NCBI GenBank assembly: GCA_947601495.1
Contig: CANQGE010000002.1
Coordinates: forward strand, 62,001-126,000
Length of the DNA stretch: 64,000 nucleotides
Direction: 5' to 3'
Source: an uncultured Clostridia bacterium
GTDB taxonomy: Bacteria > Bacillota > Clostridia > TANB77 > CAG-508
Shown here: positions 46,901 through 54,972 of the stretch, one piece after another
How positions within the stretch are numbered: the first letter of the stretch is position 1
Layout: each line of letters starts with the position of its first letter
Program-made: the position numbers and the translations under genes
Notes under the pieces: model-generated
Told to the model about the DNA's origin: nothing
Databases searched by the model: none
Seen by the model: only the letters and a program-made list of their open reading frames with translations

Positions 46901-49900
46901 TTCCTCCAACATATACAAAAGTATTTCCAAGAAGTCTACCATTTTGAATTGTTCCAGAAGTTCCAGTTTGTGAATTTTCAGCTAAAAATCCATTTGATCC
47001 ACCACTTATACTATATGCAATTTCTCCATCTGTTACTTGAACTATTCTATCTCCATAAGTTTGTGATACTCCAGCACCACCAACTATGTTTTGAACGCTT
47101 CCTCCTTTTACAAAAATACCTGTTTTGACTTCTGTTTGATAATTTACTTGAAGTCCGCCTATAATATTAGCAATATATGCACCTTCTACTATTATATATC
47201 TATCACTTAAATCAGTTGCATTTTTGCCATGTCCTCCAATATAGATACCACAGTATGGTCTATCATCATCATTTTGAGATGTGTGAGTAGTGTAATAATC
47301 CATTCCAAACTTTCCACTCTTAACTATCATAAGAAAGTTCATACCTTTTTCTGTATTTATTTCATAGCCCAAATAACGAATTCCTGGACCTTTATATCCT
47401 GTAATAGTATTACTTGATTTTTTTGACGATACTCTATAGTATACTCCTAAATTATCGTTGTTTTGCTCTGCTCTATCTATATCTGAACCCAGCACTAAAT
47501 TTCCTAAAGCAGTATAACTTGTAGTATATGTTGCTCTTGATAATGTTATATCATTATATTTTCCTGATTCTACAACTAGTCTATACATATTGTTTGGAGT
47601 CCTATTATTAGTTGGACCACCTTGAATTTGAGAAAAGTTTACATATCTATTATTTGGTGTAATTCCTCTGCCTACTCTTAAGTTATAAGCATTTCCATAT
47701 AAACAGTAGTTCATATCTTCAACTGTATCTACAAATGTATAGTTTGTTGTTGAATATATATTTAAAAAGTCTAATTGCAAATCATGTGAAAGAGTTATAC
47801 TTGAGTTTCTTGTAGTATTATAATAAATTGATGCATTATCACTATATAAGTTTCCATCATATAAACTAGTTAATGTATATGCTACTCCTACACTTCCAAG
47901 AGCTGTATTAGTTAAGTTTCCTGCTTTTAAAACTAAAATATTTAATTCTCTATCAGACGCTGTTGTTGTATGTTTAGGATTTCTTGTTAAGTGATTAACT
48001 GCTGTGTCCCACTCTCTTACAGCATGATTTATGTCATCTCCAGCATTACTATTATCCCCATTATTTGCATCTAAGAAAACTATATTTGCTTCAGACCAAT
48101 CTGGATAAAGATTGATAACATATTCTCCAGATTCATTTTTTATGTTGCTAAGTGAAACAGAAACTGTTTGTTCAAAAGTATATTGGTTTGTAGAAATGCT
48201 GTAGTTTGATTCATTAGTTTTCCAACCATTAAATCCATAACCTGCTGGTCTATCCATATATGGATTGTCTATCAATTCTAGTGTTAAGTTTCCGCCAGGT
48301 GCATAAACACATTTATCATAAGTGAATAATGTTTGTTTTTCTGTATTTGAAACAAATCCTACAACTTTTCTTTGTACGCCAGTAAAGTCAAAGTCGCTAA
48401 TCAAATTAGAAATGTTTTCAATTCCAGCATTTCCATTTTCAGTATTAAAGGCTAAATAAATCACTAAAGAGTAATTTTTAATATTAGTTCTTGTCCAATT
48501 GTTAAGATTATCTCCCTCTACTATAATTTTTCCTTCATCTTGTGTCATATTTAATTGAGTATTTGTGTGAGAAATACTGTCTTCTAGCGAGAAATTTTCT
48601 AAAATTGTATTTGATATGTTAAAAGATAAAGAATATGGTTTAGTTGGATCTACTGCATTTTCTAATGAAGTGTTTATGCTTATTGTTATTGGGAAAAATC
48701 TTTCTCTATTTCCAGTACCACCACGATCATAAGTGTCTCCTCCAGACATTGTTGGAGTAAGTGTAACTGGTTTTTCGGTTTCTATATCTTCATCGTAATC
48801 ATAACTATAATAATTAACTTTTACTTGAGCTAAATCTGTTTCTGGAAAACTTTTCGTTAGCTCTCCAGTTAACTCATTTGTATGGTTTTTACCTGTAAAA
48901 TAGTTCTTATCTGACTCATAGTCATATACATAAACTTGGTCTTCTGTAACTGTTGAAGTAAGAGCTGTTACAAGATATGTTGAAAACTCTTCTGCTACAA
49001 CTTCAACTGAATTTTCTGTTTTTCCAGCAATAGCTAGCTTTTCAAATATTATTTCTTTTTCATCTGCTTTATCTTTTTCAGCAATATGTATAACTTGAAT
49101 AAAGCTTTCTGTAAATTTATCTTTTACATTTTCTTTTGCTGTAATAGCTACTTTTACTGACTGATAATAATCTTTAGGTTGATAATAATTTGCTCCATCA
49201 GTAAGTTTTATATCATAAGCAAGAATTACTTCTGAATTTTCTATTCCTTCAACATCTGCTTTTAGTTCTTCATATTTAGCTTCATCTTCTTTTACTGCTT
49301 CAATATGATCACCTAAAGGAATAAATCCTGTAACTTTTATTTCAGCATAATCGTCTTCTGTTACTAAGTCTTGCTTATATAATTTTAATCCGTTAATTTC
49401 TGTAGATTGAAATTCAACTTCTAAGTTAATATCATTTTCGTCTGTTATGTAATATTTTTCTCCTGGAGCATGAGAGTCTACATCTAGCTCGCTTGTTTTT
49501 AAAAGTAATCCACTTTCTTCTTCTACTACTCTATTTTCACTATTTTCATTCTCATCGTTTTCTTCATTTTCATCATTTTTTGAAGAAGCTTCTCCAGAAG
49601 GTTTTGTTTGTTCTTGCTTTTCTGGAGTTGTTTGACTGCTTGATGGTTTATTTTGTTCTGTTTGAGGCTCTTTTTCACCTTCACTTGGATTTACTGTTCC
49701 TTGATTTTTCTCTGTATCCACAGTGTTTTCATTATTATTTTGTTCAGTATTTTTATTTTCCTCTGTTTCAGAATCACCGCTTTTAGCATCCTCATTTTTT
49801 GTGTTTTCACTGCTAGTGCCTTCATTTTCTTTGTTTGATGAATCAGTTTCTCCTTTAGAGCTTTCTAAATCAATAGGATTTTCTGCTTTTGCTGGTTCTT

Positions 49901-50534
49901 TTTCTGTAACTTTTACAGCTCTCTCAAATAAAGAATCTGATATAACTGTTGGTTCATCTTTCTCTGTAGAAACTTGCTCAGAATTTGTTTTTGTAGAATC
50001 GTTATTTTCTGTAGTTGTATTAGTGTTTTCTACTTTTTCTGAATTTGAATCTGCTGTATTTGTGTTTTTTTCATTAGTTGTTGTGTTAGTAGATGAACTT
50101 GCAGTCGTATTTGTTATTGTATTAGAATTTGAATCTACTGAATTTGTTATATTTTCATTGTTTTGATTTTCATTTATTGTGTTTTCGTTTGTAGAAACTG
50201 TATTTTCTAAATCATCACTTTCTTCTTTTTCTGCAGAGTTTTCAATATATCTTAAAGCATAAATTCCTGAAACTTTTTCTGGTAAAACAATATATTTTCC
50301 ATTCTCATCTTCAAAAATTTCTACATTGTCTTCAAAAATTCTTCCAGATTGATATTCATTAAAGCTAACAGATATTACTTTATTTGTTGGTTCCGTTTTT
50401 GTAAAAAATGTAAATCTATATATTAAAAATAAGCAAATAATCATTGCAACAATTACAATTGCAACGCCTCTTTTCCTATTTCTTCTTAATCTACTTGTTC
50501 GATTATTTTTCATTTTAAAAGACTTCCTTTGCAT
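40971..50534 (-). CDS. Giant YGGGN-repeat surface adhesin, 3187 aa
   Basis: A basic N-terminus and one membrane helix (about residues 24-43) act as signal or anchor. Next comes a Thr/Asn/Ser/Glu-rich linker (about 70-350), then beta-rich domains. These include an InlB-like repeat (YGFNGWKTNESN ... LYPDW) near 760-800 and a DANNG...DINHAVREWDTAV motif that opens a predicted beta-helix. Residues about 1440-2210 carry some 26 copies of [VIL][YF]GGGN/K/D-type turns (VYGGGNAGPINGD, AFGGGKGATAVVS, VYGGGDAGEVRQN), spaced roughly 22-35 residues with Y and F copies mixed. C-terminal Ig-like or lectin-like regions follow. No LPXTG motif, LysM or SLH repeats. It is an adhesin or S-layer-like protein, probably held by its N-terminal helix. 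Confidence 0.85.
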   Translation of the reverse strand: MQRKSFKMKNNRTSRLRRNRKRGVAIVIVAMIICLFLIYRFTFFTKTEPTNKVISVSFNEYQSGRIFEDNVEIFEDENGKYIVLPEKVSGIYALRYIENSAEKEESDDLENTVSTNENTINENQNNENITNSVDSNSNTITNTTASSSTNTTTNEKNTNTADSNSEKVENTNTTTENNDSTKTNSEQVSTEKDEPTVISDSLFERAVKVTEKEPAKAENPIDLESSKGETDSSNKENEGTSSENTKNEDAKSGDSETEENKNTEQNNNENTVDTEKNQGTVNPSEGEKEPQTEQNKPSSSQTTPEKQEQTKPSGEASSKNDENEENDENENSENRVVEEESGLLLKTSELDVDSHAPGEKYYITDENDINLEVEFQSTEINGLKLYKQDLVTEDDYAEIKVTGFIPLGDHIEAVKEDEAKYEELKADVEGIENSEVILAYDIKLTDGANYYQPKDYYQSVKVAITAKENVKDKFTESFIQVIHIAEKDKADEKEIIFEKLAIAGKTENSVEVVAEEFSTYLVTALTSTVTEDQVYVYDYESDKNYFTGKNHTNELTGELTKSFPETDLAQVKVNYYSYDYDEDIETEKPVTLTPTMSGGDTYDRGGTGNRERFFPITISINTSLENAVDPTKPYSLSFNISNTILENFSLEDSISHTNTQLNMTQDEGKIIVEGDNLNNWTRTNIKNYSLVIYLAFNTENGNAGIENISNLISDFDFTGVQRKVVGFVSNTEKQTLFTYDKCVYAPGGNLTLELIDNPYMDRPAGYGFNGWKTNESNYSISTNQYTFEQTVSVSLSNIKNESGEYVINLYPDWSEANIVFLDANNGDNSNAGDDINHAVREWDTAVNHLTRNPKHTTTASDRELNILVLKAGNLTNTALGSVGVAYTLTSLYDGNLYSDNASIYYNTTRNSSITLSHDLQLDFLNIYSTTNYTFVDTVEDMNYCLYGNAYNLRVGRGITPNNRYVNFSQIQGGPTNNRTPNNMYRLVVESGKYNDITLSRATYTTSYTALGNLVLGSDIDRAEQNNDNLGVYYRVSSKKSSNTITGYKGPGIRYLGYEINTEKGMNFLMIVKSGKFGMDYYTTHTSQNDDDRPYCGIYIGGHGKNATDLSDRYIIVEGAYIANIIGGLQVNYQTEVKTGIFVKGGSVQNIVGGAGVSQTYGDRIVQVTDGEIAYSISGGSNGFLAENSQTGTSGTIQNGRLLGNTFVYVGGNAVVGTAGINNTLYDVSAGCVLGAGNGTRGATYSGCTSSTHVVIDGNADIKHHVYAAGNFGKVEGAGEDTEKTYYAISTGPKSGNALSSNGTNLTNTAFSDLSDLPETAQWEVADNGYIRNRSTERYLYMTIRNDTATLSTNTRGLTFSLNRSGTGYTISYTNGYGGWFSTTGYLMFRNGAWSGTTNASEATTIYLSEIPSKEATEKTATSIIDILGGTVEYDVYGGGNNNGVNGSIEINMKDGTVNGTIYGGANTSGTISSDAKISITGGTIGVNAENNDALFGGGKGSETTISRKVNLTVFDQDNNINIEGSIYGGSALGTVRGETTLNVEDHFSEDKTITINGDIYGGGRGEADAAVSSLNNVTVTVDSGDFPNSKVFGGCNINGKIYGDVLVKIGENYKTYIPEVYGGGNQAYITEDTTSDTVNLYKNATVDNAFNGGNEAGIRGSNPREINAIGATVTEALYGGSNTSGDLSLTNVNCSELANVKTVYGGGYGQQATVSDLATVNIENSIVETVYGGGNAGPINGDTDVNITTSQINGSAFGGGKGATAVVSGNTDIEVTDVSTEKTIGDGVTAKFAGSVYGGGDAGEVRQNTKVNITSSEIEESVYGGGNQANVGGNTSVNTEATVTNNVFGGGKQGAVQNATAVSVMASVIKDSVYGGGDEGNVTGYTNVTVSNEIWDKQGDKPKVYEAVFGGGRSADVGGTAVSILSDALVPNVYGGGDQGEVNENTKVIVKDSTIEENVYGGGNGAEIGTAGRNPGSTGENTEVSVDTSSIYRVFGGGKGITASVQGDTRVDLNEGAQIADDVYGGGDNGFVNGSANVELTSPTISGNVYAAGNGSNAIVYGNSNVYSEENTYIKNNLYGGGNAAETGYTNQKTAHTTVDIAGIIIDGNIYGGANSSVINGSTYINIGNEAIDTYHGEDKNYIQGEIKIAGTVYGGGQSMNVNTDVWDDTAISVTDKIYINVYGDGYDTTDANALTIGGSIFGSGNASNAAQDGFVNIMNFGTESNRKKLVSIQRCTDVVINNSVLMLAGIKDSTSNYKETPFTFNKIADLKLQNNSILYLRNGANRLSKYESLNADGTYATVTINPDYTVDASSDNRIYMANGVNLNVCYGDPQSLEVGPVKGMTFFGIYKSAPEGSSDPDGIYKGIYDQSYVTGGQITDWNSREYLRTYVYGEHTKNPEQDIEKDGFYTNYESLDEGYEYGSINSENYSAKSYTAYIIPTPTGDYTYYYWYAGPDQDTYIYDIELVASKFSTLGSVELPFSDMNFPDATLTMSGIDTSGLDTNINLVNKNEIENINTTEANRTFGLSMKSGNTGWSLPGTTNFYMKGYDGSERYQFENAQTTPSLSFFLYHSNNITEDQDLGRYTITMNVTYWRDALNRGTALVIINCQLFTRVYEGIGYNTAITPGMQYDLFTGTLTNITTKSSFSTYFEIGEQDFFSSLEKTITDAGYEVKDDYYDKAYRVISTGIYTFPEDTTITMIDRYDKNNPEYYYYTVTAEDEASDKREFKLDEFLAMGSTNEKYSEAEMKKKYYLSDLNYEYENFIFIVNFEGADFGTHADGDKITPDGCYFEMYLRYDLDVYGEEGTLDLAKIINDQLQTTRYNIYESTSTIDIEATLSRDKIYLGRDETLTVNTIYNASKGSMVFDTRYFDKKLGVKLTLFVKDENGDYVQLPGGSLLGTAFELDGHYYYPRADGVTRIKLAELVSNVSSNISIDTTNSVLETGDYQILIESFGSADGIYFGVEASASDTVNVRIINDIYGLKSSFKSEKEYIVDYQTGHTLNDEGYISESDEDNKLEVNLDYQSGLTNPFITVSLYRRNYNTAEDESINPYDTNYTLVDLKDYVTNELEIPQEIISSYDDSNQEVVDFINSWKKFDREYIALDTDAINEKAQDMTTVTFDNLTYELKTKLTTGTYKLVFKLYDVNDTTVQREVKDGEGTITRVENYNIKEYEEIGDAFSYVIIK

Positions 50535-50567
50535 ATAGTACTCCCATTATTAATATATCACAATCAT

Positions 50568-50596
50568 ATTCTACCATAAGTGCCTTATAATTTAAA
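50568..50596 (-). promoter_or_regulatory. Promoter of the giant adhesin gene
   Basis: In minus sense TTTAAA, 17 nt, TAGAAT, about 35 bp upstream of the start. A half-site TGTAAC (50611-50616) lies just upstream. Confidence 0.5.
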
Positions 50597-50674
50597 GTTT
50601 TTTTTGATTTTGTAACATAAATTTTATAATGCTAAAAATTGGCTATTTTAATAGACTTTGAGTACAAAAGCAAA

Positions 50675-50706
50675 AAACTCAAAAGATATATTTATCTTTT
50701 GAGTTT
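50675..50706 (-). terminator. Terminator after the TasA-like gene
   Basis: 14-bp perfect stem AAACTCAAAAGATA / TATCTTTTGAGTTT with a 4-nt loop, followed in minus sense by a T run. It separates the TasA-like pair from the adhesin gene. Confidence 0.9.
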
Positions 50707-50731
50707 TAAATAATTTATATTTTAATATTGA

Positions 50732-51826
50732 TTAATCAACTATAGGATCTAAGCTGAATTTTAAGTTATATTCTAGGTTTGTTCCAGATGCATTGTTTTC
50801 ACAGTCTATATCTTGTCCTTCAATCCATATATAAAATCTATATTTTGTAACACCAGATGAAAGAGGACCTATATCTAAACTTGCTTTTTCTGTTTTTCTT
50901 GTTTGGAAAATTGTTGCCCCTGTTGATCCAGCATCTACTTTACCAAATTTAGTACTATCATTATCCTCTGTAGCTTGTGATAATTCAACTGCTTGATCTT
51001 CTCCAAAAGCTGCCTTTACACCACTATATTCAATAGGATCAGATGTAGGACCTGCTATCCAGCCTAAATTTCTACCATTTTCCAAACCTTTTGCAGTATG
51101 TGTATCAGAGTTTGGTTCCCATAAAATTACTTTTCCATCTGTTGCTAAGCCTTGAACTGTATCTACTTCATCAACTGATGGTGTATTTCCACCTTGTATC
51201 ATAGCAATACGAGCAGCGTTTTCAAGACCTTTTTTAGTTTGTGATTCTACATGGCTTCCATTTTGATCATCATCTTCATTATATTCCCAAACAGTTCCAC
51301 CAAAATATAGATTTTCTGAAGGAGCTGTATCTTTTAAGAATAAATCAAATGCCATATAGTAGCCTGGAGCATATTCTCCTTTTCCATCACCTAGTAAATC
51401 TTCACGATATGTATCTTTATCCGTTTGTGCCTCTGAAGTAAGCAAATATTTACCATATGTTGGAGAATCTTCTTTTAAATCAGATGTGGCAACTCCATAG
51501 AACATTTTTAAATGTCCACTACCATCTTTTTCTAATACTGATGAAACCGGTGCCATTAATTGAGGTAACTGATTTACTGAAGCATTATAAGTTTTATATG
51601 CATCTTGTATATCCTTATATGGTAAAACCGTTTTCCAATCAATTCCGTTTGCAGATATTTGTAAACCGCTTGATGTAGCAACATTAACAGTGATATCATC
51701 TACATTTACTGTTCGGTTTGCTGTAAACCAAGCATATGTAGACATAACTAAAAATACTGCTACCAATAATAATAGTATTAGTAAGTTATTAAGTCTCTTT
51801 TGACTTGCTTTTGTTCTTTTCTTCAT
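50732..51826 (-). CDS. TasA/CalY-like fibre protein, probable main subunit
   Basis: 364 residues. The SipW-dependent signal is classic: basic start, helix NLLILLLLVAVFLVMSTYAW, then FTANRTVNVDDITVNVATSS. The mature part is beta-rich with acidic loops and ends in strands KYRFYIWIEGQDIDC and NLEYNLKFSLD. In Bacillus, TasA and CalY are cut by SipW and polymerise into extracellular fibres. AGGAGG ribosome binding site. It follows another secreted protein by 15 bp and has its own terminator. Confidence 0.82.
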   Translation of the reverse strand: MKKRTKASQKRLNNLLILLLLVAVFLVMSTYAWFTANRTVNVDDITVNVATSSGLQISANGIDWKTVLPYKDIQDAYKTYNASVNQLPQLMAPVSSVLEKDGSGHLKMFYGVATSDLKEDSPTYGKYLLTSEAQTDKDTYREDLLGDGKGEYAPGYYMAFDLFLKDTAPSENLYFGGTVWEYNEDDDQNGSHVESQTKKGLENAARIAMIQGGNTPSVDEVDTVQGLATDGKVILWEPNSDTHTAKGLENGRNLGWIAGPTSDPIEYSGVKAAFGEDQAVELSQATEDNDSTKFGKVDAGSTGATIFQTRKTEKASLDIGPLSSGVTKYRFYIWIEGQDIDCENNASGTNLEYNLKFSLDPIVD

Positions 51827-51841
51827 ATTTTCCTCCTATAA

Positions 51842-52540
51842 TTAATCAATATGCTCTTCTGTAATATCCATATGCATTTTTATTTCGCCACCTAACAAAG
51901 CATTTGTACAATCAGGATCATCGCCTTCAATAAAAATTACTATTGTAAATTTATCTATGTCTCCTGGTGCAAAGTTTTGTCTAGACTCTAATAATACCGT
52001 ATTTTCAGAATAAAAAGCTTTTGTATCTTGCTCTGGTTCTTCTGTGAATCCATTTTTCTTGGCATAAACGGTTCTTTCTCCGTTTAAATATACCATTACT
52101 CTAATTGCTTCATCCACATTAAGTACAACATCATCTATAGGAATGGTATACCAATAGTTTATATTTTCTTTTCCTTCGTTTTCAATATAGAAAGTATAAG
52201 CTATGTAGTTATCTCCATTATGAGAGCCTTCAGCTTCCATATCAAGATTTTCTGGTAACCAATTAATAGAAATGTTGTCCATCTCAGGAAATTCTTCAGC
52301 TTCTAATCTTCTTGATACTACTTTTCTATTTAATTCTTCATACAAAACTATTCCTCTATCATTATTTAAAGCTTTATCCAAGCTTACAGTAAATCTTCCA
52401 GCTTTATAAATAATTGATAGAATAAAGTATAGTAAAATAAGAAAAATTAATAAAATAAGCAAAGCTAGTCTAATTAATTTAATTTTAAAATCTCGCCTAT
52501 ATATCTTCTTAGAGGTTGTATTAAATTCAAATTTTGTCAT
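51842..52540 (-). CDS. Membrane-anchored TasA-cluster protein, 232 aa
   Basis: N-terminal basic stretch, a helix (about 22-47: LIRLALLILLIFLILLYFIL), and an extracellular beta-rich domain with SRRLEAEEFPEMDNISINWL and YIENEGKENINYWYTIPID. It ends CTNALLGGEIKMHMDITEE, with a strand pattern like the ends of TasA-family proteins. It may be an anchor or minor subunit for the 364-residue protein encoded next in the operon. Ribosome binding site GGAGGTG. Confidence 0.65.
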   Translation of the reverse strand: MTKFEFNTTSKKIYRRDFKIKLIRLALLILLIFLILLYFILSIIYKAGRFTVSLDKALNNDRGIVLYEELNRKVVSRRLEAEEFPEMDNISINWLPENLDMEAEGSHNGDNYIAYTFYIENEGKENINYWYTIPIDDVVLNVDEAIRVMVYLNGERTVYAKKNGFTEEPEQDTKAFYSENTVLLESRQNFAPGDIDKFTIVIFIEGDDPDCTNALLGGEIKMHMDITEEHID

Positions 52541-52702
52541 TTGAACTACCTCACCTCCAAACCTTAGCGATTAAAATTTTAGACAATTAAATTGAATTTG
52601 CATATACTCTAACTTATGTTTAGTTTAGCACAAACCCCTAAAATACTCAATTACATTACTTTTACATTTTTTTTTCATATATATTACATTTTTTTACTTT
52701 AA

Positions 52703-52731
52703 TTGACTATAATATAAGATTATGTTAAAAT
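52703..52731 (+). promoter_or_regulatory. Plus-strand promoter of the TasA-like gene at 52.8 kb
   Basis: TTGACT, 17 nt, TAAAAT. The leader carries a small TGCTTT/AAAGCA hairpin before the start. Confidence 0.65.
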
Positions 52732-52842
52732 TTTTTTGAAAATAGTTAATGAAATGCTTTATTTAAAGCACATTTTACTATTTATCTTAAATTAAAATAT
52801 TTTTATTTTAAAATGTTAAATAAGGAGAATTTTATTTTATTT

Positions 52843-53481
52843 ATGGAAACAAATAAAAAAAATTTTTTTAAAATTTTTAAAATTTTAATTTTTTTATTAA
52901 TACTTTTGCTGTTATATTTAACAATTAGAGATGCTTATTCAAAATATGTAACAGCACATGATAGTCTCACGAAGTCGCACATATCGAATTGGCATATTTT
53001 ATTAAATGATGAAGACATTACATCAGAAAAAGATTTTTCAGAAATTGTTGATATTGAAATTGATCAAAGTGAAGATATTGAAGAAAATGTTATTGCTCCT
53101 ACTTCCACTGGTCACATAAACTTAGTTTTAGATTCAACAGATACTGAACTTCCTTTCGAATATGAAATAGAACCAATTATAGATGATAGTGTTAACTTAC
53201 CAGATTTTAAAATATATGGCTATTCAGTAAATGATAGTGAAATAATAGAGCTTTCTGATGATGTTCCAAATGTTTCTGATACAGTTATTCCACCTACTGA
53301 TGCAGATGGTAATTTCACTAAAGAAGAAGTTAAAAATAATATAGTTTTATATTGTCACTGGTATGATGAAGAAGATAATATTTTAGATAATCAAAATGAT
53401 GTTTTAGTTTCTAAATTAGAAAACGCTGTAGCAAGTGTTGGTTTAAAAGTAAAAGTTACTCAAATAAAAAATACACCTTAA
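52843..53481 (+). CDS. TasA-like SipW-dependent secreted protein (plus strand)
   Basis: 212 residues from the ATG at 52843 (METNKKNFFKIFKILIFLLI). An in-frame ATG at 52813 has no ribosome binding site, while AAGGAG lies 15 bp before 52843, so the start is not certain. After the helix comes RDAYSKYVTAHDSL and SNWHILLNDEDITSEKD. This matches RYAYSKYVNQVNIS ... AQWNIKINDQDIT of the protein at 60933, so the two are paralogues. The only fibre-cluster gene on the plus strand. It ends in the coding stem of a shared terminator (KNTP stop). Confidence 0.7.
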   Translation: METNKKNFFKIFKILIFLLILLLLYLTIRDAYSKYVTAHDSLTKSHISNWHILLNDEDITSEKDFSEIVDIEIDQSEDIEENVIAPTSTGHINLVLDSTDTELPFEYEIEPIIDDSVNLPDFKIYGYSVNDSEIIELSDDVPNVSDTVIPPTDADGNFTKEEVKNNIVLYCHWYDEEDNILDNQNDVLVSKLENAVASVGLKVKVTQIKNTP

Positions 53482-53500
53482 TTTTTTTAAGGTGTATTTT
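53468..53500. terminator. Bidirectional terminator containing both convergent stop codons
   Basis: 14-bp perfect stem AAAATACACCTTAA / TTAAGGTGTATTTT with a 5-nt loop. The stop codons of the plus-strand and the minus-strand gene are both TAA inside the stem, so both proteins end KNTP. Confidence 0.9.
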
Positions 53501-54353
53501 TTTGTGTTGCTTTGATTACTAATTCTACAACCATACTATATTTTCCTTCATTTGCTGGATCTTGCATAAATTCATAAGATTTTTGTCCATAGTAAGTATC
53601 TTTTTCATCTCCATCTGCAATTCCATTTTCTGCAACTTCCCCTGTTTCAAAATCCCAATCGACTTGTAAATAAACATTAGCTAATTCTCCATTAGTTAAA
53701 GGATATTCTTGTTCTGGATTATATTGTTGGTCATTAACGAATATTTTTACTTTAAATGGATAATCAGTTAAAAGTTTTTCTAATAGTTCTTTTGGTGTAT
53801 ATGTTACTCTTGAACCATCTTCCATTTCATATTCTTGATTTGCTACTATTTCCTCATCAAATATTCTTATTTTATTTATTTCACAAGTAAGAACTGCTTC
53901 TGTTTCTCCATTATTTTTGGCTATTATTTCTTTTTTTGCCGATGGCATTCCTGGATAAACTTGCTCTACTGTAAAGTCAAAATTCTGGCTTTGATCTGCA
54001 ACTGATAATTCAAAATCCCAGCTTTTAACATGTATATTTACTTTAGTTGTAACAACAGATATATATATAAACCAAGCATATGTATTTACTAATAGTGCTA
54101 AAATTACAGCTAAAACAGTTTTAATTTTTAGTTCTCTTTTTATTCTCTTTTTTCTTCCAATAATACGTTTTTTTCGTTTATCTTCTTCCTGATTTTCTTC
54201 GGTTGTTTCTTCTAAATTTTCTTTTTCACTATTTTCTGAATTTTCATTTGAATCGTTTTTTTCTTCTTTTTGTAAATTTTCTTCAATAGCTTGATATAGA
54301 AGTTCTTCTTCTAGTTCTTCATTTATATCGTTTTCAAAATTATCAGTTTGCAT
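53487..54353 (-). CDS. TasA-like protein with long acidic cytoplasmic N-terminus
   Basis: 288 residues. The first 75 are Glu/Asn-rich, followed by a strongly basic stretch (KRKKRIIGRKKRIKRELKIK), then a helix with LAVILALLVNTYAWFIYISV. This is a SipW-type signal moved inward. The beta-rich mature part has VEQVYPGMPSAKKEIIAKNN and ends MVVELVIKATQKNTP. The acidic N-terminus would remain in the cytosol and could bind a partner before cleavage. Last gene of the ten-gene fibre operon. Confidence 0.7.
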   Translation of the reverse strand: MQTDNFENDINEELEEELLYQAIEENLQKEEKNDSNENSENSEKENLEETTEENQEEDKRKKRIIGRKKRIKRELKIKTVLAVILALLVNTYAWFIYISVVTTKVNIHVKSWDFELSVADQSQNFDFTVEQVYPGMPSAKKEIIAKNNGETEAVLTCEINKIRIFDEEIVANQEYEMEDGSRVTYTPKELLEKLLTDYPFKVKIFVNDQQYNPEQEYPLTNGELANVYLQVDWDFETGEVAENGIADGDEKDTYYGQKSYEFMQDPANEGKYSMVVELVIKATQKNTP

Positions 54354-54386
54354 ATAAACCTCCTTTCTTTACAGTTTCACGCATAA

Positions 54387-54965
54387 TTACTTATTTTCTT
54401 CATCACTTTTTTCTTCTTCTTTATTTTCTTTTTTCTCTTCAATAAAATCTTTAATTTGTAAAAATACTAAAATTCCTAATGGAACAAAAACAATTATATA
54501 AAATGCTGCCATATTTTCTCTTAATTTAGTAAGTAAACTAAAAATAATGCATTTATAAACTACTTTTCCATAAATTTGATCACCCTTAATAAGTGGGTCT
54601 TCTACTTCATTTGCTAAGCCTTTTGTATGGAAAATTTTTCCATTTTCTGTTTCATCAATTTGAACAATTTGGTGAGTTACTATTCTTCCAGAAAAATCAC
54701 TTTGATTGCCTAAGTATGTAACATCATCGCCAACTTTTAAATCATTTATATCAACTTTTTTTATAATTAGTACATCTCCTACTTTATATTTAGGAACCAT
54801 ACTTTCTGTAGCTACGCTAAACACTCTATATCCACCAATAGCTATTTGGTTTCCAGAAAATCTTTGCAAAGCTAGAAATATAATTATTAAAACTAATAAG
54901 ATTGTACAAATTATTTTTACAATTGTTATTATTACATCAAATGCTTTTATTTTTTTATCTTCCAT
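54387..54965 (-). CDS. SipW-type signal peptidase I (2 of 3 active-looking)
   Basis: 192 residues, two membrane helices (about 13-33 and 150-168). Catalytic Ser55 lies in FSVATESMVPKYKVGDVLII and His98 in GRIVTHQIVQI, the SipW/ER-type Ser-His pair. GLANEVEDPLIKGDQIYGKV is the box E-like region. It would cut the TasA-like proteins of the cluster. It lies 8 bp after the DUF2357-like gene. The C-terminus is Glu/Lys-rich. Confidence 0.9.
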   Translation of the reverse strand: MEDKKIKAFDVIITIVKIICTILLVLIIIFLALQRFSGNQIAIGGYRVFSVATESMVPKYKVGDVLIIKKVDINDLKVGDDVTYLGNQSDFSGRIVTHQIVQIDETENGKIFHTKGLANEVEDPLIKGDQIYGKVVYKCIIFSLLTKLRENMAAFYIIVFVPLGILVFLQIKDFIEEKKENKEEEKSDEENK

Positions 54966-54972
54966 ATTTTTC

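Noticed and set aside
49493..50166. Plus-strand reading frames opposite the adhesin N-terminus
   Set aside because: They are mirror products of the Thr/Asn/Glu-rich linker and have no start signals.
15634..51551. Other CCGG sites (about 15635, 20185, 45327, 51547) as further frameshifts
   Set aside because: At these sites the reading frame is intact and the codon is CCG, GCC-GGA or similar, not CGG; they therefore help to separate a CGG codon effect from a general CCGG sequencing error, though the CCGGAA context is unique to the two shifted sites.
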